From Paracoccaceae bacterium (GTDB lineage: Bacteria; Pseudomonadota; Alphaproteobacteria; Rhodobacterales; Rhodobacteraceae): a DNA stretch of 64,000 bases. Position 1 is the first letter of the stretch, and every line of letters starts with the position of its first letter. The stretch lies in the NCBI GenBank assembly GCA_013214575.1, contig JABSSD010000148.1, positions 1-64,000 of the forward strand, read 5' to 3'. The notes beneath the pieces are model-generated. The model was not told the origin of the DNA and searched no databases. It saw nothing but the letters and a program-made list of their open reading frames with translations. The translations under genes were made by a program, and so were the position numbers. Of the stretch, positions 40,800 through 50,112 are shown in pieces.

Positions 40800-42002
40800 A
40801 TGTCATGCATATATTTGGTAGGCACAGCGGATACGAAAGGCGCCGAACTGGCGTATCTGCGAGCCCTTATCGCTGCTGAATTTCCCGATGTTCGCTGCGT
40901 CGACCTTGGCACCCGCGAGCCGACGATACCGGTTGATGTTTCAAATGTTGAGATCGCTCGCCATCATCGCGATGGTGCTGACGCAGTCCTGCAGAACCAG
41001 GATCGGGGCACAGCCGTTGCGGACATGGGTGCGGCCTTCGCCGTTTATTGCCGGGATCATTCCAAAGACATCGCAGGGATCATTGGCATCGGCGGTGGCG
41101 GTGGCACCTCGATTGTTACCTCCGGTATGCGTGAACTTCCCTATGGGGTACCCAAAGTGATGGTCTCGACTCTCGCCTCGGGCGACGTCGCCCCCTATGT
41201 CGATATCTCTGACATAAACATGTTTCCCTCGATCACCGATATTGCAGGCCTAAACCAAATCAGCCGCGCCATTCTGCACAATGCTGCTCAGGCGCTGATT
41301 GGCATGGTCAGATCCCCATACCTGGCTGTAACAGACGCAAAAAAATCCGTTGGTCTAAGCATGTTTGGCGTCACGACCCCCTCGGTCACCGGAATATCTG
41401 AACGGCTTTCCGATTTGTTTGACTGCTTGGTTTTTCACGCCACGGGCACCGGTGGTCGGGCCATGGAACGACTGTTGGCCGATGGTCTCTTGGATGGGCT
41501 GATAGACATCACCACCACCGAGATTGCCGACTTTCTTATTGGTGGCGTGCTCCCTGCAAATGCGGATCGCCTGGACGTCGTCGCAAAAACCGGCCTGCCC
41601 TATGTCGGCTCTGTTGGCGCTCTGGATATGGTAAATTTCTGGGCTCCCGCCTCGGTGCCGGAAAAGTTCAAGGATCGCTGGTTTTACCACCACAACCCGA
41701 ATGTCACCCTGATGCGGACCACCCCAGCAGAATCTGCACAACTGGGCCATTGGATCGCTGACAAGCTAAATGCTTGCGAAGGACCGGTCCGGTTTCTGAT
41801 CCCTGAAAAAGGCATATCGGCGCTCGACATCGAGGGTGGCGATTTTTGGGACCCGGCGGCTGATACCGCGCTGTTTGAGGCGCTCAAGTCCCGTATTCAC
41901 CAAACCAAAAACCGGAAACTGATCTTTCTGCCCCACCACATCAATGACCCGGCGTTCTCGGCTGCCGCAGCCAACGCCTTTCTCGAAATCAACCAGGATT
42001 GA
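40800..42002 (+). CDS. Tm-1-like (UPF0261) protein
   Basis: A 400-residue member of the UPF0261/Tm-1-like ATP-binding group. It has [16 protein letters not shown] at the start, the glycine-rich [17 protein letters not shown] (about 96-113), [14 protein letters not shown], and a C-terminal half with [14 protein letters not shown]. In the tomato virus-resistance protein Tm-1, this domain is the N-terminal half and a TIM-barrel the C-terminal half. Here the barrel is the separate next gene, 7 bases later. The biochemical role of bacterial members is not established to my knowledge. ATG 40800 (MSCIYLVG) is chosen over 40698. Confidence 0.85.
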   Translation: MSCIYLVGTADTKGAELAYLRALIAAEFPDVRCVDLGTREPTIPVDVSNVEIARHHRDGADAVLQNQDRGTAVADMGAAFAVYCRDHSKDIAGIIGIGGGGGTSIVTSGMRELPYGVPKVMVSTLASGDVAPYVDISDINMFPSITDIAGLNQISRAILHNAAQALIGMVRSPYLAVTDAKKSVGLSMFGVTTPSVTGISERLSDLFDCLVFHATGTGGRAMERLLADGLLDGLIDITTTEIADFLIGGVLPANADRLDVVAKTGLPYVGSVGALDMVNFWAPASVPEKFKDRWFYHHNPNVTLMRTTPAESAQLGHWIADKLNACEGPVRFLIPEKGISALDIEGGDFWDPAADTALFEALKSRIHQTKNRKLIFLPHHINDPAFSAAAANAFLEINQD

Positions 42003-42009
42003 GAACCCC

Positions 42010-42858
42010 ATGCCCGCGATAGCAAGAGCCATAATTCTAAACAAACTTCAGGCAATGGTCGAACACCGCCGCCCGATAATTGGCGGCGGTGCCGGCACCG
42101 GACTTTCCGCCAAATCCGAAGAGGCCGGCGGCATCGATCTCATCATCATCTACAATTCAGGACGCTACCGCATGGCCGGGCGTGGGTCTGCGGCCGGGCT
42201 ACTGGCCTATGGCAATGCCAATGAAATCGTCAAAGAGATGGCGGTTGAGGTTTTGCCGGTGGTTAAAAACACTCCGGTTCTGGCTGGGGTGAACGGCACC
42301 GATCCCTTTATCCTGATGCCGCAATTTCTAAACGAGCTGAAATCAATGGGCTTTTCCGGCGTCCAGAATTTTCCAACCATTGGTCTGTTTGACGGCGCCA
42401 TGCGGCAAAGTTTTGAAGAAACCGGTATGGGATACGGTCTTGAGGTCGATATGATCGCCCAGGCGCATCAGATTGACCTGCTGACAACGCCCTATGTCTT
42501 CAACCCGGAAGAAGCCGTTGCCATGACACAGGCCGGCGCAGATATCATTGTGGCCCACATGGGGGTCACCACGGGCGGAGCGATTGGCGCCACATCGGCA
42601 AAATCACTGGACGATTGTGTTGCTGAGATTGACGCCATTGCCTCTGCCGCCCGTTCAGTACGCAACGACGTGATTGTCTTATGCCACGGCGGCCCGATTT
42701 CAATGCCAGACGATGCCGCTTTCATCCTGCAGAACTGTGATCGCTGCCACGGGTTTTACGGGGCCAGTTCAGCGGAACGGCTGCCAGCCGAAACCGCCAT
42801 TCGAAAGCAGATCGAGACGTTTAAATCGCTGCAATTCACCCCCAATAAATCAATTTAG
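42010..42858 (+). CDS. Phosphoenolpyruvate hydrolase-like TIM-barrel protein
   Basis: A 282-residue TIM barrel of the family annotated as phosphoenolpyruvate hydrolase-like. It carries [33 protein letters not shown] at the N-terminus, then [21 protein letters not shown] and [15 protein letters not shown]. It is homologous in layout to the C-terminal half of plant Tm-1 proteins and follows the Tm-1-like gene as its normal partner. The ATG at 42010 follows the previous stop by 7 bases. The reaction is unknown. Confidence 0.85.
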   Translation: MPAIARAIILNKLQAMVEHRRPIIGGGAGTGLSAKSEEAGGIDLIIIYNSGRYRMAGRGSAAGLLAYGNANEIVKEMAVEVLPVVKNTPVLAGVNGTDPFILMPQFLNELKSMGFSGVQNFPTIGLFDGAMRQSFEETGMGYGLEVDMIAQAHQIDLLTTPYVFNPEEAVAMTQAGADIIVAHMGVTTGGAIGATSAKSLDDCVAEIDAIASAARSVRNDVIVLCHGGPISMPDDAAFILQNCDRCHGFYGASSAERLPAETAIRKQIETFKSLQFTPNKSI

Positions 42859-42870
42859 GAGGCCCCTGCC

Positions 42871-43290
42871 ATGAGCAATATGGACCGTATCTTTGTATAT
42901 CCCAATGACGTTGATAATTTTGGCTTTGACTGGGGGCGGCTAGCGCTCACAGTTGGGCCCGAGGTGAATGGTGCCAAACAACTCTCTGCCGGTGTGGTGT
43001 TCGTCCCCCCCGGAAAGGGCCATATCCGTCACAACCACCCAGGCGCCGAAGAAATCATCTTCATCATCAAAGGCCATGGGGAACAAATGGTCGAAGACGA
43101 GGCTGGCACTCCGGTCACCCGGCAGGTCGGGCCGGGATGCAGCATATTCATTCCCGAAAGCCGCTTTCACTCCACCCTGAACACCGGCGAAGAGGCGATG
43201 GAGATTTTTGTTGTCTATTCCCCGGCCGGGCCAGAATTGGCGCTGCGCGAGCTCCCCGATTTTCATCTGATCCCAGCCGCTGACCTTTAA
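42871..43290 (+). CDS. Cupin-domain protein
   Basis: A 139-residue single cupin barrel. Motif 1 is GHIRHNHPGAEEIIFIIKGHG (His, His, Glu metal ligands) and motif 2 is GPGCSIFIPESRFHSTLNTG with the last His. It may isomerise, decarboxylate or simply bind a small acid. It follows the TIM-barrel gene after 12 bases with AGGAGG before the ATG. Third gene of the TetR-controlled set. Confidence 0.88.
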   Translation: MSNMDRIFVYPNDVDNFGFDWGRLALTVGPEVNGAKQLSAGVVFVPPGKGHIRHNHPGAEEIIFIIKGHGEQMVEDEAGTPVTRQVGPGCSIFIPESRFHSTLNTGEEAMEIFVVYSPAGPELALRELPDFHLIPAADL

Positions 43291-43316
43291 GCCCCCACGT
43301 ACTTATGGAGACAACA

Positions 43317-44498
43317 ATGCACATGCCCCCAGCAGCCACGCCGGACGCCCTGCCCTACAGCTTTGAAAAACTTGACGCATTGATGGAAGCTGCCGGTCTC
43401 GACGTGCTGCTCGCCACCTCAAAACACAATGTCCAATATTTGCTGGGTGGCTACAAATTCATTTTCTTTGCAGCCATGGATGCGATCGGCCACAGCCGTT
43501 ACCTGCCTATTTTCATCTATGTGAGGGGAGACGCTGGCAAAACCGCTTATGTCGCCAACAAGATGGAGGGTGGCGAGCATGAGAACCACCCGTTCTGGGT
43601 GCCAAATTTCCATCCAGTGGCTTGGGGAAGCGTCGATTCCATGCAAATGGCACTGACCCATCTGGCCAAGATCGGCGTCAGCAAACCGCGGATTGGCATT
43701 GAACCTGCTTTTCTTCCGTCCGACTCTCACGCCGCTCTGACCAGCGCGATACCGGATGCCGCGATCCGCGATGCAACTGGCGTTCTGGAACGTCTGCGCG
43801 CCGTCAAATCCGCCGCCGAGCTTGACCTGTTGCGCCAGGCTTCGAACCGCATCACCGACGCCATGCAGACGACGATTTTGGGGTCGCATGAGGGTGACAC
43901 AAAGTTTGATATAATTGAGCGCCTGCGCCGGGAAGAAACCAACCGCGGGCTTAATTTCGATTATTGCCTGTTGACACTTGGCGCGAGTCACAACCGCGCC
44001 GCCTCCTCCCAGAAATGGGCCCAAGGCGAGATCCTGTCGATCGACTCCGGTGGCAATCTGAATGGGTATATTGGTGATATCTGCCGTATGGGTGTGCTCG
44101 GAGAGCCAGACAATGAATTGAAGGATTTGCTGGAGGAAATCGAAATTGTGCAACAGGCCGCATTCTCCAAAGTTGCCGCCGGAACCCTGGGCAAGGATCT
44201 AATTGAACACGGGCAAAATGTGCTTGCTCAGCAACCAAATGCAGCTTGCACGGATTTTTTTGCGCATGGCATGGGCCTGATCAGCCACGAAACCCCGTTC
44301 CTAATGACCAACCATCCAGTGGCCTACGACGGGGTCGATGCGGATAATCCTCTGGAGGCTGGGATGGTGCTGTCCATTGAAACAACAATGCTCCACCCAA
44401 AGCGCGGATTTCTAAAGCTGGAAGATACTTTGGCAGTGACCACTCATGGCTACGAAATGTTTGGCACTGAAGGCCGGGGATGGAACGTGACAGAATAA
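43317..44498 (+). CDS. M24-family metallopeptidase (Xaa-Pro peptidase-like)
   Basis: A 393-residue protein with a creatinase-type N-terminal domain and the M24 pita-bread fold. Metal ligands are the two Asp in SIDSGGNLNGYIGDICR, the His in FAHGMGLISHE, the Glu in VLSIETT and the Glu in LKLEDTLAV. Relatives cleave X-Pro bonds or hydrolyse ring amides and creatine-like compounds. GGAG lies 7 bases before ATG 43317, which is preferred to ATG 43305. Last gene of the set; with a cupin and a TIM barrel, a small-molecule hydrolase role seems likelier than peptide turnover (inference). Confidence 0.88.
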   Translation: MHMPPAATPDALPYSFEKLDALMEAAGLDVLLATSKHNVQYLLGGYKFIFFAAMDAIGHSRYLPIFIYVRGDAGKTAYVANKMEGGEHENHPFWVPNFHPVAWGSVDSMQMALTHLAKIGVSKPRIGIEPAFLPSDSHAALTSAIPDAAIRDATGVLERLRAVKSAAELDLLRQASNRITDAMQTTILGSHEGDTKFDIIERLRREETNRGLNFDYCLLTLGASHNRAASSQKWAQGEILSIDSGGNLNGYIGDICRMGVLGEPDNELKDLLEEIEIVQQAAFSKVAAGTLGKDLIEHGQNVLAQQPNAACTDFFAHGMGLISHETPFLMTNHPVAYDGVDADNPLEAGMVLSIETTMLHPKRGFLKLEDTLAVTTHGYEMFGTEGRGWNVTE

Positions 44499-44664
44499 CG
44501 CGAAAAAGGCTGCTGTTAGGCGGAGGTGTTGACCGAGACGGGTTTCTGCAAACTTCGCATTCGGCGGCCGCGCAGCATGGCTCGCTCACCACGTCGGAAT
44601 GGCCCCGTCTCGTGGCTTTCTTGCAACCCATTGTCCGGCAGTGGCTGGGAATTCTCAGCCCGGT

Positions 44665-44886
44665 TCAGGCGCGGTCTTCATCATCCAGTCTGTGCGTATT
44701 GCCAATGCAATAATGGTATCCCATTGGGATATACACCCAGTGGTAAATGTCAGGTCCACCCGCCTCCTGGAGCAGCACCCGGGTCTTGGGATCCTCACTC
44801 AGCCGGTTGGCCAAAACGCAGCCTGCGGTGCCTGCTTTAATGACACTATAGACAAACTCCCCATCAAGAGGCTGCGCCTGAGTCAC
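44665..44886 (-). pseudogene. GMC-family oxidoreductase, N-terminal remnant
   Basis: The frame shows [36 protein letters not shown] then [15 protein letters not shown], the FAD-binding start of choline/alcohol dehydrogenase-type GMC enzymes (normally xVIVGAGTAGC, so the first glycine is already altered). It then shifts frame at [13 protein letters not shown] and decays towards ~44550. Only ~70 of over 500 residues remain. Confidence 0.75.
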
Positions 44887-44905
44887 AGTCTTTGATGGGG
44901 AGTTT
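44854..44905. repeat. Perfect 14-bp inverted repeat
   Basis: AAACTCCCCATCAA (44854-44867) and TTGATGGGGAGTTT (44892-44905) flank a 24-base centre. It lies between the GMC remnant and the stop of the oxidoreductase gene. It could act as a bidirectional transcription stop, although no T-run follows the stem on the minus strand, or be the end trace of a lost insertion. Confidence 0.7.
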
Positions 44906-44909
44906 GGGG

Positions 44910-45920
44910 TCAGTATTTGATGACAAGTTTGCCGATCATTGCACCAGTCTCGATAATCTTATGCGCCTGTTTCACGACATCTGCTGACAGCCCGTTCAAA
45001 ACCTGTGTTTGGGTGGTGACCAACTGGCCATCGTCGATCATCGCAGCAACTCGCGCCAGAATTTTGCCCTGCTCGGCCATATCAGACGTCTTAAAAAGAG
45101 TTCGCGTGAACATCAGTTCCCACATCAAGCCAACCGACTTGCCCTGCAGTTTTGAGATGTCCAGCTTCTCGTCGGTTTCAACGATGGTGCCGATCCGGCC
45201 CTGCGGCGCGACCAACTCGCACATGGCATCCCAATGCTGGGCCGTGTCGGCATATTGAGTGATGTAGTCCACATATTCATGGCCGGAGGCACGGGTGCTG
45301 GCGATCAGATCGCGGTGGTTCACCACCTCATGGGCCCCCATTTTGCGGCACCAGGCCTCGGTTTCAGGGCGTGAGGCCGTGGCAATCACCGTCAGCCCGG
45401 TCAATTGACGCGCCAATTGGGTAGTGATCGACCCAACACCACCTGCCCCGCCGATGACCAGCAGGCTGCCCGCTGCCGCACCCGTGGACACGCAAAGCCG
45501 GTCGAACAGCATTTCCCAGGCGGTGAGAGAGGTAAGCGGCATGGCGGCAGCGGCTTCCGGTGCAACCGATTTCGGGGCCAAGCTGGCGACCCGCGCGTCA
45601 ACGCATTGCAGCGTTGCATAAGAGCCCGGGCGGTTGGCGTCGCCAGCGTACCAGACCCTGTCGCCGACACTAAAACCGGACACCTCAGCCCCAAGTTCAC
45701 GGACGATACCAACCGCGTCATAGCCGACCAGAAACGGTTCCGGATGCGGCTGATCGACGGCGGTACGCAGGCGGCGCTTGGCGTCGGCCGGGTTGATTGA
45801 AATCGCCTCGATCTCGACCAGCAAATCCTGCGCTAATGGCTGCGGATCGGGCAGATCCACGTCAAACAGGCTTTGCGGGTCGTCGATGGGCAGTGAATGG
45901 GTAAAGCCAACAGCTTTCAT
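44910..45920 (-). CDS. Medium-chain zinc-less alcohol dehydrogenase/quinone oxidoreductase
   Basis: A 336-residue MDR enzyme of the ZADH/quinone-oxidoreductase type. It has an N-terminal GroES-like domain ([10 protein letters not shown], then [12 protein letters not shown]), the nucleotide motif [19 protein letters not shown], and ends GKLVIKY. The catalytic zinc cysteine is absent, as in this subgroup, which reduces enals, quinones or ketones with NADPH. It lies 46 bases after the FGGY kinase and may be the last gene of the long sugar operon, or a separate unit. Its physiological substrate is unknown. Confidence 0.88.
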   Translation of the reverse strand: MKAVGFTHSLPIDDPQSLFDVDLPDPQPLAQDLLVEIEAISINPADAKRRLRTAVDQPHPEPFLVGYDAVGIVRELGAEVSGFSVGDRVWYAGDANRPGSYATLQCVDARVASLAPKSVAPEAAAAMPLTSLTAWEMLFDRLCVSTGAAAGSLLVIGGAGGVGSITTQLARQLTGLTVIATASRPETEAWCRKMGAHEVVNHRDLIASTRASGHEYVDYITQYADTAQHWDAMCELVAPQGRIGTIVETDEKLDISKLQGKSVGLMWELMFTRTLFKTSDMAEQGKILARVAAMIDDGQLVTTQTQVLNGLSADVVKQAHKIIETGAMIGKLVIKY

Positions 45921-45966
45921 GTCATATCTTTCTGATTTTGCGGTATTTCCGCATTTGGTTTGGCAG

Positions 45967-47496
45967 TTATTCGGAGGAGATCAGACCGCGTGCGGCATTT
46001 AAGCGAGCCCAGATCGGGGCCATGGCCGTGGCCAGGTCGGTGAAAGTTAAATAGCGTTCCCTATAGTGTTCCGACATCGCAGTGTCCGGTGCGTAGTGCC
46101 GGTCTGATGCGGTCATTTGCCCTACTGCAGCGTGGTAATCAGCGAACAGCCCAGCACCGATGCCGGCGGCGATGGCGGCGCCCAATGCCCCAGTTTCCTG
46201 CGCCTTGGCGACCGTCACCGGGATGCCCAGAATGTCGGCAAACATCTGTGGCCAAATTGGGCTGCGGGACCCTCCGCCCGACAGAATGGCCCGGTCAAAG
46301 CGCACACCGGCTTGCCCAAGTACGTCGATATGGCGTTTGTGCTCAAAGGCCACACCTTCGAACAAAGCGCGCAACAAATGGCTCTCGCCATGCCAACCGG
46401 CGACACCGTAATAGCCCGCGCGATGGTCGGCACCCTGGCCTGACCCATAGAGATACGGATGGTAAAACGGGTCGTCCGCCGCCGGGGTGACCGAGGCAAC
46501 CAATGCGTTGCAATGGCCAAAGGGATCGTCGTGGTGCGTGTCCCGCTCGACCAACTCGCGGACATACCATTCCAGATTGGCCGCCGAGGTCGCACTGGCT
46601 TCGATATTGATGAACCGGTCTGCAGCGAAGCCCGCGACCATAAAAACATTCTCGTCACTCACAGGGCTTTCAGACAGCACCTGATTGATGCTCCAGGTGC
46701 CGGCAATGATACTGGCCTGCCCGTTTTCGACAGCTCCCGAACCAAGGGCGCTGGCCACAACGTCAAACAAGCCGCCAACAACCGGGGTGCCGACGGCTAG
46801 CCCCGTCTCTGCCGCCGCCTGTGCGCTGATGCCACCCACAACTTCGTCGGGGCGCACCAGATCGGGCAACATGGATTTGGCGTCAGCCAGCCCGTAACGT
46901 GCCAAAAGCCCGTCGTCATAGGTCAGCCCCGGCATTCTCAGCAGGCCGCAGCCGGACATGTCCGACAGGTCCGAGACACGGCGGCCGGTCAGTTGAAAGG
47001 TGATGAAATCCTTGCACAGGAAAACCGTACCGATCTGGCTGTAAATCTCTGGCTGGTGACGTTTGACCCAAGCCAGAAGGCTGGGTGTTTGCGACGGCCA
47101 GGGTTTTTGCAGGCAGATCGCGTGCAAGGCGCGATCATTGTCTCCGGCGGCCAGTTCCGCCGAAATATCGGCAGCCCGGCTGTCCAGCGATTGCACTGCC
47201 AACAGCGGCGCGCCGGCCTTGTCCAACAGGTAGAGCCCATTGCCATGTCCCGCACAGCCAATGGCGGCAATCTGCTCCGCCGCAATGCCCGCTTTGTCCA
47301 GGCAGCCGCGGATCACCGTCACCGCGTTGCGCCACAGCTCAGGCAGGCTACGCTCGACGTGGCCAGGTTCCGGGGTTTCAGATTGCCCATCCAGTGCCGA
47401 AGTGGCGACCTGCCGACCGTGTAGGTCAAACAGAACCGCCTTGATCACCGTGTTACCGGCATCCAGCCCCAGCAAGTATTGTTGTCGATCAGGCAT
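45967..47496 (-). CDS. FGGY-family carbohydrate kinase
   Basis: A 509-residue sugar/polyol kinase with two actin-like domains. The start is LGLDAGNTVIKAVLFDLHG (phosphate 1 motif), GCAGHGNGLYLLD lies in the middle, and the FGGY signature region is RFDRAILSGGGSRSPIWPQMFADILGIPV, with ETGALGAAIAAG near the end. It phosphorylates a polyol or ketose with ATP. It overlaps the aldolase gene by 8 bases. Both LsrK and erythritol kinase EryA belong to this family, so the family name alone does not fix the substrate. Confidence 0.92.
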   Translation of the reverse strand: MPDRQQYLLGLDAGNTVIKAVLFDLHGRQVATSALDGQSETPEPGHVERSLPELWRNAVTVIRGCLDKAGIAAEQIAAIGCAGHGNGLYLLDKAGAPLLAVQSLDSRAADISAELAAGDNDRALHAICLQKPWPSQTPSLLAWVKRHQPEIYSQIGTVFLCKDFITFQLTGRRVSDLSDMSGCGLLRMPGLTYDDGLLARYGLADAKSMLPDLVRPDEVVGGISAQAAAETGLAVGTPVVGGLFDVVASALGSGAVENGQASIIAGTWSINQVLSESPVSDENVFMVAGFAADRFINIEASATSAANLEWYVRELVERDTHHDDPFGHCNALVASVTPAADDPFYHPYLYGSGQGADHRAGYYGVAGWHGESHLLRALFEGVAFEHKRHIDVLGQAGVRFDRAILSGGGSRSPIWPQMFADILGIPVTVAKAQETGALGAAIAAGIGAGLFADYHAAVGQMTASDRHYAPDTAMSEHYRERYLTFTDLATAMAPIWARLNAARGLISSE

Positions 47497-48331
47497 TTTG
47501 ATAAATCTCCCAGGCTTCTTCGCCTGACGCCCCCTTGTGGATCATCGCCATCAACGCGGCGACCACAGCTTTTGGGTTGTCATGCTGATAGATATTGCGA
47601 CCATAAACCATGCCTTTGGCCCCTTGACCGATTAACGCGGCAGATTTGATCAGCACGGTTTTCAGATCTTCCTTGCCGCCGCCCCGCACCAAAACCGGCA
47701 CCCGGGCGGCCTCGACCACGCGGTGAAAATCCTCAGCATGTTCGGTCGGATCAGCCTTGATGATATCCGCCCCCATTTCACTGGCCAACCGCGTCAATGT
47801 GACGATCTTGTCGGCATTGCCGTCGACCTGATAGCCACCGCGAATATCATTGGGCAGCATCACCAGAGGCTCGATCATCAGCGGCATGCCGTATTTGAGG
47901 CAGGCAGCCCGCACCTTTGAGATGTTCTCGACGCATTGGCGGAACAGTTCGGGCTCGTCCGGCAACATGAACAGGTTCACCACCACCGCCGCCGCATCCA
48001 TTTCAAGCGCACCGATGATCGGCTCGTCCGCATTTTGCAGCAGAGACCACATAACCCGGTGACGTTGATCATTATAGGGATTGCCCATGTCGATGCGCAT
48101 CACCAGCGCCGGTTTGTCTTTCTCAGGCCGATCTTGCAGCAGGTCAGCCTGACCATAGGCCATCTGGATCGCATCCGGTCGGGCATCGACCAGCGTATTC
48201 ACAACGCTGGCCATATCCTCCAGCCCAACCAAAAAGCTGGGCTCATTACAAACCCCATGATCAATGGCGACATCCAGGCAGCCCCCATTGGTGAACATCC
48301 GATTCATCCGGGCCTTGGTGCTGATACGCAT
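47489..48331 (-). CDS. Class I aldolase of the DhnA/LsrF type
   Basis: A 280-residue TIM barrel of the DeoC/FbaB/LsrF group. It has LDVAIDHGV near the start, MRIDMGNPYND, and the Schiff-base lysine in GADIIKADPTEHAEDF, with VLVRGGGKEDLK and GMVYGRNIYQHDNP binding phosphate. It cleaves a ketose phosphate, or like LsrF acts as a thiolase. ATG 48331 follows AAGGAACAG and is preferred to longer frames up to 48454. Eleven bases after the FAD dehydrogenase gene. Confidence 0.88.
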   Translation of the reverse strand: MRISTKARMNRMFTNGGCLDVAIDHGVCNEPSFLVGLEDMASVVNTLVDARPDAIQMAYGQADLLQDRPEKDKPALVMRIDMGNPYNDQRHRVMWSLLQNADEPIIGALEMDAAAVVVNLFMLPDEPELFRQCVENISKVRAACLKYGMPLMIEPLVMLPNDIRGGYQVDGNADKIVTLTRLASEMGADIIKADPTEHAEDFHRVVEAARVPVLVRGGGKEDLKTVLIKSAALIGQGAKGMVYGRNIYQHDNPKAVVAALMAMIHKGASGEEAWEIYQNA

Positions 48332-48342
48332 TGTCTGTTCCT

Positions 48343-50055
48343 TCATTTTGACCGGTTTGCCAGCGTTTGCGGACAAACGCCGTGATACTCGTCCAGCTCT
48401 GAAATCAGAGAGGCTGTTTCCTGTTCTTGCCGCGCAGCATCCCAACCCAGGCATTTGGCGGCAATCGCTGCAACACGCGAGATAATGTCAGAAGACACCT
48501 GTCCGGTGATCGCCAGGCTGGTACGGCGCAGAATAATATCCGCAAGGTGAACTGTGCGCTCCGACCGGATCAGATAGGTAATTTCTGCAACCGTGTACGC
48601 GCAATTGGGCGCTATCTCGGAGTCCTCGGAGGACTCGAGGCATGTCGCAAGAACCAAGTGCGCATTGCTGCCATAGAGATCCAACACATGGCGGGCGCGT
48701 TCTGGCGATACACCGAATTTGGCGCAGGTCTCGGCAACCCAGCTGTGCGTGTCTTCTGGATAGTCCCGACCCCCACCGATCGGCATGCTCAACGTGTCGC
48801 AAACGCGGGGCTTGCCAAGCTCATTCAACACATCATCGGTGGTCTGCTCGGCAAAAGCACGGAACGTCGTCCATTTGCCACCAACCATGCAGAACTGCGG
48901 AACCGGCCCATCCAGCCTTTTGACAAAATGCCCGCGCGAGATCCGCCCGGTGAATTCCTGATCGCTTTTGGGCAGCGGGCGGATACCGCTGTAGCTGAAA
49001 ACGATCTGCGATGGGGTGACAGAGATCTCCGGAAAAACACCGCCCAGCGACTGCAGAATGTAAGATGTTTCCTCATCCTCGCAGCGTGTTCTACCGGGGG
49101 CATTAACCCGGATATCCGTCGCCCCGACCAGCACGTTCGACAGATAGGGAAACAGGATACAAACCCGCCCGTCGGAGTTCTCATAGAAAATCATATGCCC
49201 GCCCAAAGCATCTCTCAGCTCGGGATTATCAATCATCAAGTGCGAGCCCTTGGTGCCCTCAACCATTGGCTTTAGGTCATCATGCTGCCCCGGAAGTTGC
49301 GCAGCGGTTACATCCACCCAGGCTCCGGTGGCGTTGACAATGACCTTGGTAGAAACCGGCCAGCTGGCCCCGGATTCAGTGTCTTTCAGGGTCAGTGCAC
49401 CGTCGTCGTTTGCCGCCAGACAGACATAATTCAATGCAATAGAATCCGGATTGGCCGCCTCGCTGTCCGCCAGCAATTCAAGGCCCAGCCGCTCGGGATG
49501 GCTGATCCAGGCGTCATAGTAGGTGGCCGTAAACCGGGTGTCCTTGCGCAGCTGCGGCCATTGCTTGCGTGTCTTGCGAGGGCCCTGAAAATCATGGGTC
49601 GGAAGCACACGGCGATGGCGCGTCACCCAGTCATACAGCGTCAGGCCAGCCTTGATCATCAACGCCCCGCGTTCGGCTGGTTTCGTGCGCAAATTCAGGA
49701 AATTTGCGACGCCGTTCATGACGCCGGAAAACACCGAGCGGATCGGAACTGTTGTGGGCAGCGGCCGCACCATATGGGGGGCGTTTTGCAGTAACGCGTC
49801 ACGCTCCTGCAGGGACTCGCGCACCAGTGAGAATTCACCATTTTCCAGATAGCGCAATCCGCCGTGGATCATTCTCGACGGGGCTGCACTGCAGCCGGAG
49901 CAATAATCATTCTTTTCAACCAGCAAAACCCGCAACCCCTGCAGGGAAAGTTCGCGAAATACTCCGATACCATTGATGCCGCCGCCAACGACAATCACGT
50001 CGAAGGCACCGTTATCGGCAACTCTGGAAAATCTCTGGTCTCTGTCGTTAGGCAT
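48343..50055 (-). CDS. GlpD-like FAD-dependent polyol-phosphate dehydrogenase
   Basis: A 570-residue member of the glycerol-3-phosphate dehydrogenase family. It carries the FAD motif VIVVGGGINGIGVFRELSLQG near residue 19-39, SRMIHGGLRYLENGEFSLVRESLQER, GTKGSHLMI and the C-terminal helical domain. The flavin site reads SGCSAAPSRMIHGG where GlpD has SGTSSRSxKLIHGG. EryB-type erythritol-4-phosphate dehydrogenases belong here too. Together with the FGGY kinase it fits oxidation of a phosphorylated polyol to a ketose phosphate, feeding electrons to quinone. ATG 50055 is used; GTG 50070 is possible. Confidence 0.9.
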   Translation of the reverse strand: MPNDRDQRFSRVADNGAFDVIVVGGGINGIGVFRELSLQGLRVLLVEKNDYCSGCSAAPSRMIHGGLRYLENGEFSLVRESLQERDALLQNAPHMVRPLPTTVPIRSVFSGVMNGVANFLNLRTKPAERGALMIKAGLTLYDWVTRHRRVLPTHDFQGPRKTRKQWPQLRKDTRFTATYYDAWISHPERLGLELLADSEAANPDSIALNYVCLAANDDGALTLKDTESGASWPVSTKVIVNATGAWVDVTAAQLPGQHDDLKPMVEGTKGSHLMIDNPELRDALGGHMIFYENSDGRVCILFPYLSNVLVGATDIRVNAPGRTRCEDEETSYILQSLGGVFPEISVTPSQIVFSYSGIRPLPKSDQEFTGRISRGHFVKRLDGPVPQFCMVGGKWTTFRAFAEQTTDDVLNELGKPRVCDTLSMPIGGGRDYPEDTHSWVAETCAKFGVSPERARHVLDLYGSNAHLVLATCLESSEDSEIAPNCAYTVAEITYLIRSERTVHLADIILRRTSLAITGQVSSDIISRVAAIAAKCLGWDAARQEQETASLISELDEYHGVCPQTLANRSK

Positions 50056-50112
50056 ATTTCTACCGTTCACTGACCGGCGTCAGTGCTTTTCCTTGTTAAG
50101 ATTTGGCGTTGT

